Source of the DNA: Achromobacter kerstersii
GTDB taxonomy: Bacteria; Pseudomonadota; Gammaproteobacteria; Burkholderiales; Burkholderiaceae_B
Length of the DNA stretch: 37,536 nt
Direction: 5' to 3'
Assembly (NCBI RefSeq): GCF_902859595.1
Contig: NZ_CADIJQ010000021.1
Coordinates: 1 to 37,536, forward strand
Shown here in pieces: positions 1 to 7,398 of this stretch. Under the pieces are notes generated by a model, which had not been told where the DNA came from, made no database searches, and saw nothing but the letters and a program-made list of their open reading frames with translations. The position numbers were made by a program, and so were the translations under genes. Numbering within the stretch: position 1 is the stretch's first letter; each line of letters opens with the position of its first letter.

Positions 1-105
1 GGCGGCTGCACTCTACGCTGGGCTATCTGACGCCGGCTGCCTATGAAGCCAGCCAGCGTCCAAAAAACACCTATCGACGTGTCCACTAAAACTTGACCAC
101 CACAG
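1..105 (+). mobile_element. Right end of an IS3-family insertion sequence
   Basis: This stretch holds the last codons of a DDE transposase and a terminal inverted repeat at about 80-104 (starts TGTCCACTAAAA, ends ACCACCACA). Its reverse complement agrees at about 23 of 27 positions with the IS left end at 37435-37461. Only the end of the element is present. The base after CACA begins GGC, and the sequence that follows is the second half of a dispersed GC-rich hairpin found intact elsewhere in the window. Family assignment rests on the transposase C-terminus and the TG...CA ends; the subgroup cannot be fixed from this fragment. Confidence 0.85.
3..89 (+). CDS. IS3-family transposase OrfB, C-terminal fragment
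   Basis: The open frame enters from the left edge and ends at TAA 87-89, inside the terminal inverted repeat. The 28 visible residues include the stretch LHSTLGYLTPAAYE, the usual end of the integrase catalytic domain in IS3-family OrfB proteins (compare the common RRHSSLGYLSPEEYE pattern). It is partial only because the window starts here; no frameshift or stop is visible. The full protein would carry out cut-and-paste or copy-out transposition of the element. Confidence 0.85.
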   Translation, partial: RLHSTLGYLTPAAYEASQRPKNTYRRVH

Positions 106-170
106 GCCGCGCGGGCGGCCTTGTGGGGCTTACGCGATGTGGTGCGTCGTGGTGATGCGCGTCGCGCTGC
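105..170 (+). repeat. 3' half of GC-rich hairpin repeat (module B), cut by IS
   Basis: Bases 105-120 (GGCCGC, loop GCGG, GCGGCC) followed by TGGGGC at 124-129 match the second half of the intact hairpin at 24285-24319 and the tail after it (about 24320-24358). The missing 5' half, with GCTCCA to pair with TGGGGC, is found next to the other IS end at 37423-37435. GGC at 105-107 and GGC at 37433-37435 look like a 3-bp target duplication. Confidence 0.7.
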
Positions 171-278
171 TGCTTAGCGCGCGTAACCCATCAATCGCTC
201 TCTGTCGCACGGTTCGCATCGCGTTGCGCGTCAAGTGGACCTTACGCCACGTGCCGCGCGTCGCCCCTCAATTGCTCT

Positions 279-1262
279 CTACGCCACGCGCCTCGTCTCT
301 CTCGGCAATTCGCCGAACCGTTCCCGGTAATACTCCGAAAATCTCCCCAGATGTCCGAAGCCTACGCCTAGCGCGACTTCCGTCACGCTCGTTTGCGCGT
401 CGGTCTTCAGCTTGCGCCTTGCGGTGTCCAGCCGTAAGGCGCGCAGTGCGTGCATTGGCGTGGTGTCCCGGTGCTCTTGAAACAAACGGGTCAAGGCGGT
501 GGCGCTGGCGCCGGCGTGGCGGGCGATGTCGGTCAGGGTGAGTGGGGCGGACAGGTGGTCGCGCATGTAGGTTTCGGCCAGCGTCAGGCGGCGGGGGACG
601 GCGGGGGAGTGGCCGGCTTGCTGCTGCCAGGTGTTGGGCTGGTTGTAGAGCAGGTGCAGGACCAGCGTGTCTTCCATGTGCTCCAGCCACGCGGCGGGCG
701 GGCGCGGGGCGCCGTCGTCCAGTGTGGGCAACAGGTGGATCAGACTGGTGACCATGCTGCGCCAGGCGGCGCCGATGGGGTTGTCCAGGCGCAGGGCGGG
801 GCTGAAGTCCAGCGGGCGGGTGGCGGCGTCGCCGAAGGCGCGGCGGCCGATGGCTTCGAGTTTGCCGCGCGGAATCTTCAGCAGCAGTTGTTCGCAGCCG
901 GCTTCCCAGTGCAGCCGCAGCGGGCGGTTGGGGGCGATGACGGCGGCGCAGTCGGGGTTGGCGTTGACGCGCTCGTCGCCGCATTCGATACAGGCGCGGC
1001 CCCGTAGCGGGACTTGCACCAGCATGAAGTCTTGCAGGCGGTCGGGTTCGATGTGGACTTCGGCGCCGTAGCGCAACGTACAGACCGTCAATGCGCCGAA
1101 GCGGCCGCGGTTCAGCTCGGCGTCCACGCGGCCGCCTTTCCATGTCAGCCGGTGGTCTTTCAAGGCTTCGGACACGCGCGCGCGGGTCTCGTCTTGTTGG
1201 GTGGAGCTGAATACACGCCGTTTGAAGAGCGGCGCAAGCGCGAGTCGGGACCAGCCTTGCAT
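279..1262 (-). CDS. AraC-family transcriptional regulator
   Basis: A 327-residue protein. Residues about 1-210 resemble the cupin-like AraC-binding domain of XylS/AntR-type regulators of aromatic degradation. Residues about 228-325 form the AraC DNA-binding domain with two helix-turn-helices (LTLTDIARHAGASATALTRL near 241-260 and VTEVALGVGFGHLGRFSEYYRERFG near 293-317). It starts at ATG 1260-1262 and is divergent from the dioxygenase operon that begins at 1542, with 279 bp between. Family knowledge and position suggest that it activates that operon when an aromatic acid or amide is present; this is inference. Downstream, its 3' end abuts the repeat and IS end at the left edge. Confidence 0.85.
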   Translation of the reverse strand: MQGWSRLALAPLFKRRVFSSTQQDETRARVSEALKDHRLTWKGGRVDAELNRGRFGALTVCTLRYGAEVHIEPDRLQDFMLVQVPLRGRACIECGDERVNANPDCAAVIAPNRPLRLHWEAGCEQLLLKIPRGKLEAIGRRAFGDAATRPLDFSPALRLDNPIGAAWRSMVTSLIHLLPTLDDGAPRPPAAWLEHMEDTLVLHLLYNQPNTWQQQAGHSPAVPRRLTLAETYMRDHLSAPLTLTDIARHAGASATALTRLFQEHRDTTPMHALRALRLDTARRKLKTDAQTSVTEVALGVGFGHLGRFSEYYRERFGELPRETRRVA

Positions 1263-1275
1263 GGATGCCTCCGGG

Positions 1276-1291
1276 ACGGGAACGCTCCCGT
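1276..1291. promoter_or_regulatory. Short perfect hairpin in the AraC gene leader
   Basis: ACGGGA, loop ACGC, TCCCGT: a 6-bp perfect stem 14 bases upstream of the AraC-type regulator start. It could lie in the regulator's 5' leader or be part of an operator. No function can be assigned from sequence alone. Confidence 0.3.
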
Positions 1292-1311
1292 GTCAGCGGC
1301 CAGAGTAATTT

Positions 1312-1326
1312 AAACGTCAAGCGTTT
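1312..1326. promoter_or_regulatory. Candidate operator AAACG-N5-CGTTT
   Basis: A perfect 5-bp inverted repeat separated by 5 bases sits in the AT-richest part of the divergent region between the AraC-type regulator and the dioxygenase operon. The rest of 1263-1541 shows no further gene. It may be a regulator site or core-promoter DNA; AraC proteins more often bind direct repeats, so the assignment is tentative. Confidence 0.3.
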
Positions 1327-1541
1327 GGAATTAAGTGAATCCCGGATAAGACTGGCCGGAATCGGATAGAGCCGGGCTGGCGGGCGGCATACGCTAGCCG
1401 CAAGGTCCTCCCGGCACGTCTTGGAGGGCGTCGTCGCGGCGCGTAAGCTTGGCGACTTTGATCGGCAGCATGCGTGAACCGACGGCAGACGGGATCTGTC
1501 AGCTTTCCGCCAGCGCGGCTGGCGACGAATCGGGGTGGCAC

Positions 1542-2720
1542 ATGAATCGAAATCTCTGGAGCCGGCGCGCGCTGGCGGCGTTGGTTTGCATGTCTGCGGT
1601 GGCTGGCGCTTCGGCCGCCGACCAGGTCAAGGTTGGCTTGCTGACCACGTTGTCTGGTCCGGGTTCGGCGCTGGGCAATGAAATTCGAGACGGGTTCAAT
1701 CTGGCGCTGCAACATACCGGCGGCAAGCTGGGCGGGTTGCCCGCTGAAGTGGTGGTGGCGGACGATCAGCAGAAGGCGGACACGGGCCGTCAGGCGGTGG
1801 AGCGGCTGCTCAAGCGTGACCGCGTGGATGTCATGACGGGCATCGTGTTTTCGAATGTGTTGCTGCCGGTGATGCCGGCCATTTTGCAGTCGGGCACGAT
1901 TTATCTCAGCACCAATACCGGGCCGGAAAACTACGCTGGCGCGGGCTGTAACCCCAATTTCTTTGCGGTGGCCTGGCAGAACGAGGACATTCCCGCCGCC
2001 ATGGGCAAGTACGCCGCGGACCAGGGCTTCAAGCGCGTGGCGCTGATTGCGCCCGATTATCCAGGCGGCCGCGAATCGCTCAACGGTTTCAAGCGTCTGT
2101 ACAAGGGTGGCTTGTCGGAAGAGATCTACACCCAGCTTGGCCAATTGGACTATGGCGTTGAGATCACGCGCCTGCGCGCGAGCAAGCCGGATGCCGTGTT
2201 CTTCTTTCTGCCCGGCGGCATGGGCGTGAATTTCATCAAGCAGTTCAACGGCGCTGGCTTGTCGAAAGACATCGCGTTGCTGGCGCCGGGTTTCTCGGGC
2301 GACGAGGACACGATCGCCGCGGTGGGCGCGCCCATTGCTGGGCTGCACAACACGTCGCAATGGGCGGCTGACCTGGATAACCCGGCCAACCGCAAATTCG
2401 TGGACGACTTCAAGAAGACGTACAACCGCAGCCCGACGCTGTATGCCTCGCAAGGCTATGACGCGGCCATGCTGCTGGACAGCGCCGTGCGCCAGACGGG
2501 CGGCAAGCTTGAGGCCGACGCGCTGCGTGCGGCGCTGCGGCGCGCGGATTTCAAATCGGTGCGGGGTGACTTCAAGTTCAACCGCAACCAATATCCGATC
2601 CAGAACTATTACCTGCGCGTCGTCGAGGCGGGCGCGGATGGCAAGCTGGGCAACAAACTGTCGGGCACGGTGCTGACGCAGTACCAGGACCCGTTCGCTG
2701 CCGCCTGCCAGATGAAGTAA
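1542..2720 (+). CDS. ABC transporter substrate-binding protein, branched-chain amino acid type (orphan)
   Basis: A 392-residue periplasmic binding protein of the Leu/Ile/Val-binding (Peripla_BP_6) type. The chosen start is ATG 1542 because it gives a clean signal peptide (basic MNRNLWSRR, hydrophobic stretch, cleavage near ASA-ADQ at residue 25); an in-frame upstream start at 1449 would bury it. The mature part begins VKVGLLTTLSGPGSALG, the typical first strand and ligand loop. Such proteins often bind aromatic acids or amides in catabolic clusters. No permease or ATPase gene of the matching Liv type is present in the window, so it must use a transporter encoded elsewhere or act as a sensor. 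It is the first gene of the apparent operon ending at 7324. Confidence 0.85.
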   Translation: MNRNLWSRRALAALVCMSAVAGASAADQVKVGLLTTLSGPGSALGNEIRDGFNLALQHTGGKLGGLPAEVVVADDQQKADTGRQAVERLLKRDRVDVMTGIVFSNVLLPVMPAILQSGTIYLSTNTGPENYAGAGCNPNFFAVAWQNEDIPAAMGKYAADQGFKRVALIAPDYPGGRESLNGFKRLYKGGLSEEIYTQLGQLDYGVEITRLRASKPDAVFFFLPGGMGVNFIKQFNGAGLSKDIALLAPGFSGDEDTIAAVGAPIAGLHNTSQWAADLDNPANRKFVDDFKKTYNRSPTLYASQGYDAAMLLDSAVRQTGGKLEADALRAALRRADFKSVRGDFKFNRNQYPIQNYYLRVVEAGADGKLGNKLSGTVLTQYQDPFAAACQMK

Positions 2721-2768
2721 GGCAATACGCATCGCGCACTGCGCATTGCGCATCACAAGGAGAATCGC
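2721..2768 (+). other. Intercistronic GCGCAT-rich spacer
   Basis: The 48 bases between the binding protein and the hydrolase carry iterated GCGCA/TGCGC words (2734-2753) that can fold into a small hairpin, followed by a good ribosome-binding site AAGGAGA at 2758-2764. Hairpins here often raise binding-protein yield over downstream genes; that role is inferred. Confidence 0.3.
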
Positions 2769-4013
2769 ATGACCCAGAACATCACGACGCGTGAGGTGAC
2801 GATACCCTCGCACGATGGCAAGTCCTTTGGCGCTTACCTGGCCGTGCCGGCCTCGGGCCATGGCCCGGGCCTGGTGCTGTGCCAGGAAATTTTTGGCGTG
2901 AACGACTTCATGCGCCGCGCGGCGCAGTTGCTGGCCGAAGAGGGCTATGTGGTGCTGGTGCCGGATTTGTTCTGGCGCCAGCAGCCCGGCATCCAGCTGA
3001 CCGACGGCCCGGCCGACATGCCGCGCGCGTTCGAGCTGTACAAGGGCTTTGACGTGGAGCAGGGCTTGAAAGACATCGCGTCCACCATCGCGCAGTTGCG
3101 CGAGCTGCCTGAACAGCAGGGCGGTGTGGGCGTGCTGGGCTATTGCCTGGGCGGCAAGCTGGCGTATCTGGCCGCGTGCCGCACCGATGTGGACGTGGCC
3201 GTGGGTTATTACGGCGTGGGCATTGAAGACAGCCTGGACGAAGCGGCGACCCTGCGCGGCCGGCTGGTGCTGCACATTGCCGAGCAGGATGGCTTCTGTC
3301 CGCCCGCCGCGCGCCAGCGCATCCTGGACGCGCTGGGTGGCAAGCCCGGCGTGGAACTGTACGTGTACCCGGGCATGGACCACGCGTTTGCGCGCACGGG
3401 CGGCGATCACTACGACAAGCCGTCCGCCCTGATGGCGCACCAGCGCAGCATGGCGGCCTTGCAACGTGCGATCGGCCCGGAGTTCGATTATTCGGCCTTG
3501 TGGGACAAGCACTGCGAGTACGAATTCGGCACGCGCGACGTCGCTGCCACCATGGCTACGATGGTGGCCGAGCCTTACGTGAACCATATCCCGACCATGA
3601 CGGGCGGTGTGGGCCACAAGGAGTTGTCGCGCTTCTATCAGCATCATTTCGTTAACAGCAACCCGCCGGATACGCGGCTGATTCCGCTGTCGCGCACGGT
3701 GGGCGCAACCCAGATCGTTGATGAACTGCTGTTCTGCTTCACGCACACGACCGAGATCGATTGGCTGTTGCCCGGCGTTGCGCCGACCGGCCGCCCGGTT
3801 GAGATTCCGCTGATCGCCATCGTGAAGTTCCGCGGCGACAAGCTCTATCACGAGCACATCTATTGGGACCAGGCCAGCGTGCTGGTGCAGGTGGGTTTGC
3901 TGGACCCCAAGGGGCTGCCGGTGGCGGGCCGCGAAACGGCGGCGAAGCTGCTGGACGAGACCTTGCCGTCCAACACGCTGATGGCGCGTTGGAAAGACAG
4001 CGCCAACAAGTAG
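2769..4013 (+). CDS. Dienelactone hydrolase fused to an NTF2/SnoaL-like domain
   Basis: 414 residues in two parts. Residues 1-235 are a dienelactone hydrolase (alpha/beta hydrolase): CQEIFG with Glu40, nucleophile motif GYCLGG with Cys126, EQDGFCP with Asp174 and MDHAF with His205, matching the Cys-Asp-His triad and the Glu switch residue of the family. Residues about 240-410 look like an NTF2/SnoaL alpha+beta barrel (KHCEYEFGTRDVAATMATM ... IVKFRGDKLYHEHIYWD). Family enzymes hydrolyse enol-lactones of ring-cleavage pathways to maleylacetate-type acids. The added domain may bind the substrate or catalyse a second step. The gene lies ten bases before the Rieske alpha subunit gene. The true substrate is unknown; a different ester or lactone is possible. 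Confidence 0.85.
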   Translation: MTQNITTREVTIPSHDGKSFGAYLAVPASGHGPGLVLCQEIFGVNDFMRRAAQLLAEEGYVVLVPDLFWRQQPGIQLTDGPADMPRAFELYKGFDVEQGLKDIASTIAQLRELPEQQGGVGVLGYCLGGKLAYLAACRTDVDVAVGYYGVGIEDSLDEAATLRGRLVLHIAEQDGFCPPAARQRILDALGGKPGVELYVYPGMDHAFARTGGDHYDKPSALMAHQRSMAALQRAIGPEFDYSALWDKHCEYEFGTRDVAATMATMVAEPYVNHIPTMTGGVGHKELSRFYQHHFVNSNPPDTRLIPLSRTVGATQIVDELLFCFTHTTEIDWLLPGVAPTGRPVEIPLIAIVKFRGDKLYHEHIYWDQASVLVQVGLLDPKGLPVAGRETAAKLLDETLPSNTLMARWKDSANK

Positions 4014-4022
4014 GAGAGCGAC

Positions 4023-5372
4023 ATGTCTTACACCGAAGAACAATTGGCCGCGATGGTGCGCGGCGATAGCGTGCACCGCGGCGTGTACACCGACCCGGCC
4101 ATTTTTGATCTTGAGATGCAGCGCATCTACGGCCGCGCCTGGATCTACGTGGGCCATGAAAGCCAGGTGCCCAAGACGGGCGACTATCACACCACCCGCG
4201 TGGGCGACCAGGACGTGCTGATGGTGCGCGCCTCTGATGGCCGCGTGCACGTGCTGTACAACCGCTGCCCGCACAAGGGCGCAAAAGTGGTGGCCGATGG
4301 CGAGGGCTGCGTGGGCAAGTTCTTTCGCTGCCCCTATCACGCATGGACGTTCAAGCTGGATGGCAGCCACTTGGGCGTGCCGCTCAAGCAAGGGCTGGAA
4401 GGCACGTCGTATGACCCCACTGACCCGGCGTTTTCCATGCGGCGCCTTGCGCGCGTGGAAAGCTATCGCGGCTTTGTGTTCGCCAGCCAGTCCAAGGAAG
4501 GCCCCGAGCTGACCGACTTTCTGGGCGGCGTGCGCTCGTCGATCGACAACCTGTGCGACCGTTCCCCGGTGGGCGAAGTCGAAGTGGCAGGCGGCATCTT
4601 CCGCGTGATGCAGCGGTCGAACTGGAAGGTGTTCTACGAGAACCTGCACGACACCATGCACGCCCGTGTCACGCATGAATCGTCTTACGCCGCGGCCCGC
4701 GACGAGGCCAAGGAAATGGGCGAGATGCCGCTTGAGCTGCACATCATGGACGGCAACGGCGAGCCCTACGAGTTCTGGGAAAAGCTGGAGCTGCGCGCCT
4801 ATGACAACGGCCACGGCTACATGGAAGGCATCTTCAACCCGGGGGCGGCCGAACGCGACCCGGTGTCGCGCGCGCACTTCGAGACCCTGACGGCCGCCTA
4901 CGGCGAAGATCGCGCCCGCGAGATTCTGGGCATGAACCGCCACAACACGGTGATCTACGGCAGCGGCTCGCCGCACACGGTGTTCCAGCAGTTCCGCGTG
5001 ATCCGCCCGATTGCCGTGGACCGCACGCTGATCGAGATCCAGACGTTCCGCTGCAAGGGCGCACCCGACGGCGTGTTCAAGCGCGCCATGCTGTACGCCA
5101 ACGTCATCAACTCGCCGTCGTCCAACGTCATGCCGGACGATATCGAACTCTATAACCGCTGCCAGGAAGGCAACGCCACGCGCGGCGGCGAGTGGGTCAG
5201 CATGCACCGCTACCACGGCAGCGACCGCAGCGACGCCGACGGCATGGTGTCTGTGAACGGCACCAGCGAATTGCCCATGCGCAACCAATTTCGCGCGTGG
5301 AAGACTTATATGGAAGCCGGCGCGGCGCCGAACGGGAACGCGTCCGCCACGGGAGAAGGCGCATGCTGCTAG
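4023..5372 (+). CDS. Aromatic ring-hydroxylating dioxygenase, alpha (Rieske) subunit
   Basis: 449 residues. The N-terminal Rieske [2Fe-2S] site is complete: Cys82-x-His84 (RCPHKG) and Cys103-x2-His106 (RCPYHAW). The C-terminal catalytic domain has the mononuclear-iron motif ENLHDTMHARVTH, with Asp210 as the bridging acid and His213 and His218 as ligands; an acid in PDDIELYN (372-373) is the likely third ligand. Together with the beta subunit it should hydroxylate an aromatic ring using O2 and electrons from a reductase. No reductase or ferredoxin gene is in this operon, so electrons must come from elsewhere. The start follows GGAGAG at 4013-4018. The ring substrate cannot be named from sequence. 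Confidence 0.92.
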   Translation: MSYTEEQLAAMVRGDSVHRGVYTDPAIFDLEMQRIYGRAWIYVGHESQVPKTGDYHTTRVGDQDVLMVRASDGRVHVLYNRCPHKGAKVVADGEGCVGKFFRCPYHAWTFKLDGSHLGVPLKQGLEGTSYDPTDPAFSMRRLARVESYRGFVFASQSKEGPELTDFLGGVRSSIDNLCDRSPVGEVEVAGGIFRVMQRSNWKVFYENLHDTMHARVTHESSYAAARDEAKEMGEMPLELHIMDGNGEPYEFWEKLELRAYDNGHGYMEGIFNPGAAERDPVSRAHFETLTAAYGEDRAREILGMNRHNTVIYGSGSPHTVFQQFRVIRPIAVDRTLIEIQTFRCKGAPDGVFKRAMLYANVINSPSSNVMPDDIELYNRCQEGNATRGGEWVSMHRYHGSDRSDADGMVSVNGTSELPMRNQFRAWKTYMEAGAAPNGNASATGEGACC

Positions 5373-5896
5373 ATCTGGAATTCGACGTCAGCACAACGAA
5401 CCTGTCGCCGGCGGATGTGCCGGCGGATGCCTACCACCGCATCGCCCAGTTTCTGTATCGCGAGGCGCGGCTGCTGGACGAGCGGCGCTATGACGATTGG
5501 CAGGCGCTGTGGACGCAGGACGGCATGTACTGGATGCCGCGCACGCACGAACAGCAAAGTCCGTACGACCACATTTCGCTGTTCTGGGAAGACCGCATGC
5601 TGCGTGACGTGCGCATCCGGCGCCTGGAGCACCCGCGCAACTGGTCGCAGCAACCGCCCACGCGCAGCGTGCGGCTGGTGGGCGGCGTGCAGGTGGAAGG
5701 CGTGGATGCGGGCGGCAATCTGGTGGTGCATTCCGTGTTCCAGATGACGGAATGGCGCAAGCGCCAGCCGCGTCAGCTCGCCGGCCGCTACACGCACAAG
5801 CTGGCCGCCGACGGCGACAGCTGGCGCATCCGCATGAAGCGCGTGGACCTCGTCAATTGCGACGACGTGCACGATGTGTTCGAGGTGTTCGTTTGA
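5363..5896 (+). CDS. Aromatic ring-hydroxylating dioxygenase, beta subunit
   Basis: 177 residues with the NTF2-like cone fold of small oxygenase subunits: FLYREARLLDERRYDDWQAL near the N-terminus, DGMYWMPRT, and a C-terminal strand ending RMKRVDLVNCDDVHDVFEVF. The start is ATG 5363, preceded by GGGAGAAGG at 5351-5359; it overlaps the last 10 bases of the alpha gene, as usual for translationally coupled alpha/beta pairs. Its role is structural, forming the alpha3beta3 hexamer and sometimes influencing specificity. Its stop overlaps the start of the next gene (TGATG). Confidence 0.9.
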   Translation: MLLDLEFDVSTTNLSPADVPADAYHRIAQFLYREARLLDERRYDDWQALWTQDGMYWMPRTHEQQSPYDHISLFWEDRMLRDVRIRRLEHPRNWSQQPPTRSVRLVGGVQVEGVDAGGNLVVHSVFQMTEWRKRQPRQLAGRYTHKLAADGDSWRIRMKRVDLVNCDDVHDVFEVFV

Positions 5897-6504
5897 TGAT
5901 GACGGACACCGCGGTGCTGGCGCTGCACTATCAGAATGACGTGCTGCATCCCGACGGCAAGATCCGCGTCGGGCTGGATGCCGACAACGGCGCGCGCCAG
6001 CGCCTGCTGGATAGCGCCGCCGCCTTGCTGGACGGTGCGCGCAAGCAAGGCTTGCCCATCGTGCATGTGCGCATCGCGTTTCGGCCCGACTACGCCGACC
6101 TGCTGGCCAACTGCGAGATCTTCCGCAACGTGGCGACCATTGGCGCAGTGCCGGAAGGGCAGTGGGGCAGCGCGTTCTATGACGGGTTGCAGCCGCTGCC
6201 CGGCAGCTCGCGCGAGTTCATCGTGAAGCACACGCGCATCAGCGCCTTTTACGGCACGCCGCTGGAAGAAACGCTGCGGGTGATTGGCGCGCGCCGGCTG
6301 GTGGTGGCGGGCGTGGCGACGCATTCGGTGGTGGAAGGCACGGTGCGCCACGCGGCGGATATCGGCTTTGATGTGATGGTGGCGGAAGATGCGTGCGCGT
6401 CCGCCGATGAAGCGGTGCATCAGGCGTCGCTTGCCAGCATGCGGCTGATTGCGCAAACGGGCTCGGTGGCGGATGCTGTGCGCTGGGCCGCCGCGCCGCA
6501 CTGA
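5896..6504 (+). CDS. Isochorismatase-like hydrolase lacking the usual nucleophilic Cys
   Basis: 202 residues of the isochorismatase/cysteine-hydrolase fold. Catalytic Asp15 (HYQNDV) and Lys111 (VKHTRISAF) are in place. The motif that normally carries the nucleophile (GVATxxCVxxT) reads GVATHSVVEGT, with Val145 where Cys is expected. True isochorismatases such as EntB and PhzD also lack Cys (Gly there) and hydrolyse a vinyl ether, so loss of Cys does not prove inactivity, but it argues against an ordinary amidase mechanism. The start at ATG 5896 overlaps the beta-subunit stop; ATG 5899 is equally possible. Its operon position suggests it acts on the same aromatic compound or a ring-derived product. 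Confidence 0.82.
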   Translation: MMTDTAVLALHYQNDVLHPDGKIRVGLDADNGARQRLLDSAAALLDGARKQGLPIVHVRIAFRPDYADLLANCEIFRNVATIGAVPEGQWGSAFYDGLQPLPGSSREFIVKHTRISAFYGTPLEETLRVIGARRLVVAGVATHSVVEGTVRHAADIGFDVMVAEDACASADEAVHQASLASMRLIAQTGSVADAVRWAAAPH

Positions 6505-6517
6505 TCAAGGATTGTTC

Positions 6518-7324
6518 ATGGATTTCTCAGGCTTTCCCGGCTTGGCCGGCAAGACCGCCATCGTCACTGGCAGCACGCAGGGCTTGGGCGCCGACATCGC
6601 GCGCGGGTTGGCGGCGGCGGGCGCCAATGTGGTGCTGGTGGGGCGCAACGCGTCCGCCGGCGAGGCGCTGGCCCAGGAGCTGGGCGAACGCGCCCTGTAT
6701 TGCGAGACCGACATCGGCCAGGACGCGCAGATCCAACGCTGCATTGATGCCACGCTGGCGCGCTTCGGCCGGCTCGACATCCTGGTGAACAACGCCTGCC
6801 AGTACGCGGACCGGGGTCTCGCGTCCTCGCGCGAGGAATGGCACAGCACGCTGGACACCAACCTGGTGTCGGCCGCCATCTTCACGCAAATGGCGGCGGC
6901 GCACCTGCCGCGCGGCGGGGTGGTGGTGAACATGGGCAGCACGGGCGGCAAGTTCGGGGCGGCGGGGCGCGCGCTGTATCCGGCGTCCAAGGCGGCCATG
7001 CTGCAAATTACCAAGAACTTCGCGGTAGAGCTGGCGCCGTCCGGGGTGCGCGTGCTGGCGGTGTCGCCGGCGTGGACGTGGTCGCCGTCGGTTGAGCAAT
7101 TGTCGGGGGGATCGCGCCAGGCCGCCGATGCGGTGGGCGCGCATTTTCATCCGCTGGGCCGCGTGGGGTCAGGTGACGAGATTGCCGCCGCCGTGTGCTT
7201 TGCGTGTTCGGATGCCGCGTCGTGGATGACGGGTGTGGATATCCCGGTGGATGGCGGGTTTTCCATCCTGGGGCCAGACCGCGGCATCTCGCCGCGGGTC
7301 TGGTTCAAGGAACTGGCGCCTTGA
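6518..7324 (+). CDS. Short-chain dehydrogenase/reductase (possible dihydrodiol dehydrogenase)
   Basis: 268 residues, classical SDR: cofactor motif TGSTQGLG near residue 19, NNA near 91, catalytic Ser in NMGSTGG and YPASK (Tyr-x3-Lys) near 155-159, C-terminal GVDIPVDGG. The start is ATG 6518, 13 bases after the previous stop. Next to a ring dioxygenase, an SDR commonly oxidises the cis-dihydrodiol to a catechol with NAD+ (compare BenD). That reaction is inferred from context; a 3-oxoacyl or sugar alcohol substrate is not excluded. It is the last gene of the operon, followed by a hairpin at 7360-7387. Confidence 0.87.
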   Translation: MDFSGFPGLAGKTAIVTGSTQGLGADIARGLAAAGANVVLVGRNASAGEALAQELGERALYCETDIGQDAQIQRCIDATLARFGRLDILVNNACQYADRGLASSREEWHSTLDTNLVSAAIFTQMAAAHLPRGGVVVNMGSTGGKFGAAGRALYPASKAAMLQITKNFAVELAPSGVRVLAVSPAWTWSPSVEQLSGGSRQAADAVGAHFHPLGRVGSGDEIAAAVCFACSDAASWMTGVDIPVDGGFSILGPDRGISPRVWFKELAP

Positions 7325-7359
7325 TGTTGGCGTCTTGATGTGGCGTGATGGCCGCGGGT

Positions 7360-7387
7360 GGGTGATCTGACGGCGGCCGGATCACCC
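7360..7387. terminator. Hairpin between convergent operons
   Basis: GGGTGATC (7360-7367) and GATCACCC (7380-7387) form a perfect 8-bp stem with a 12-base loop. It lies between the convergent SDR gene (ends 7324) and the FapA-like gene (ends 7399). There is no clear T tract, so it is a candidate bidirectional terminator or mRNA end-stabiliser. Confidence 0.45.
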
Positions 7388-7398
7388 CGGGGGCGAGG

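Noticed and set aside
1317..5288. A 1323-codon open frame on the minus strand opposite the dioxygenase operon
   Set aside because: It is His/Ala/Val/Arg-rich with no recognisable domain, and the plus strand carries five clearly recognisable genes over the same bases. Long antisense frames are common at this GC content.
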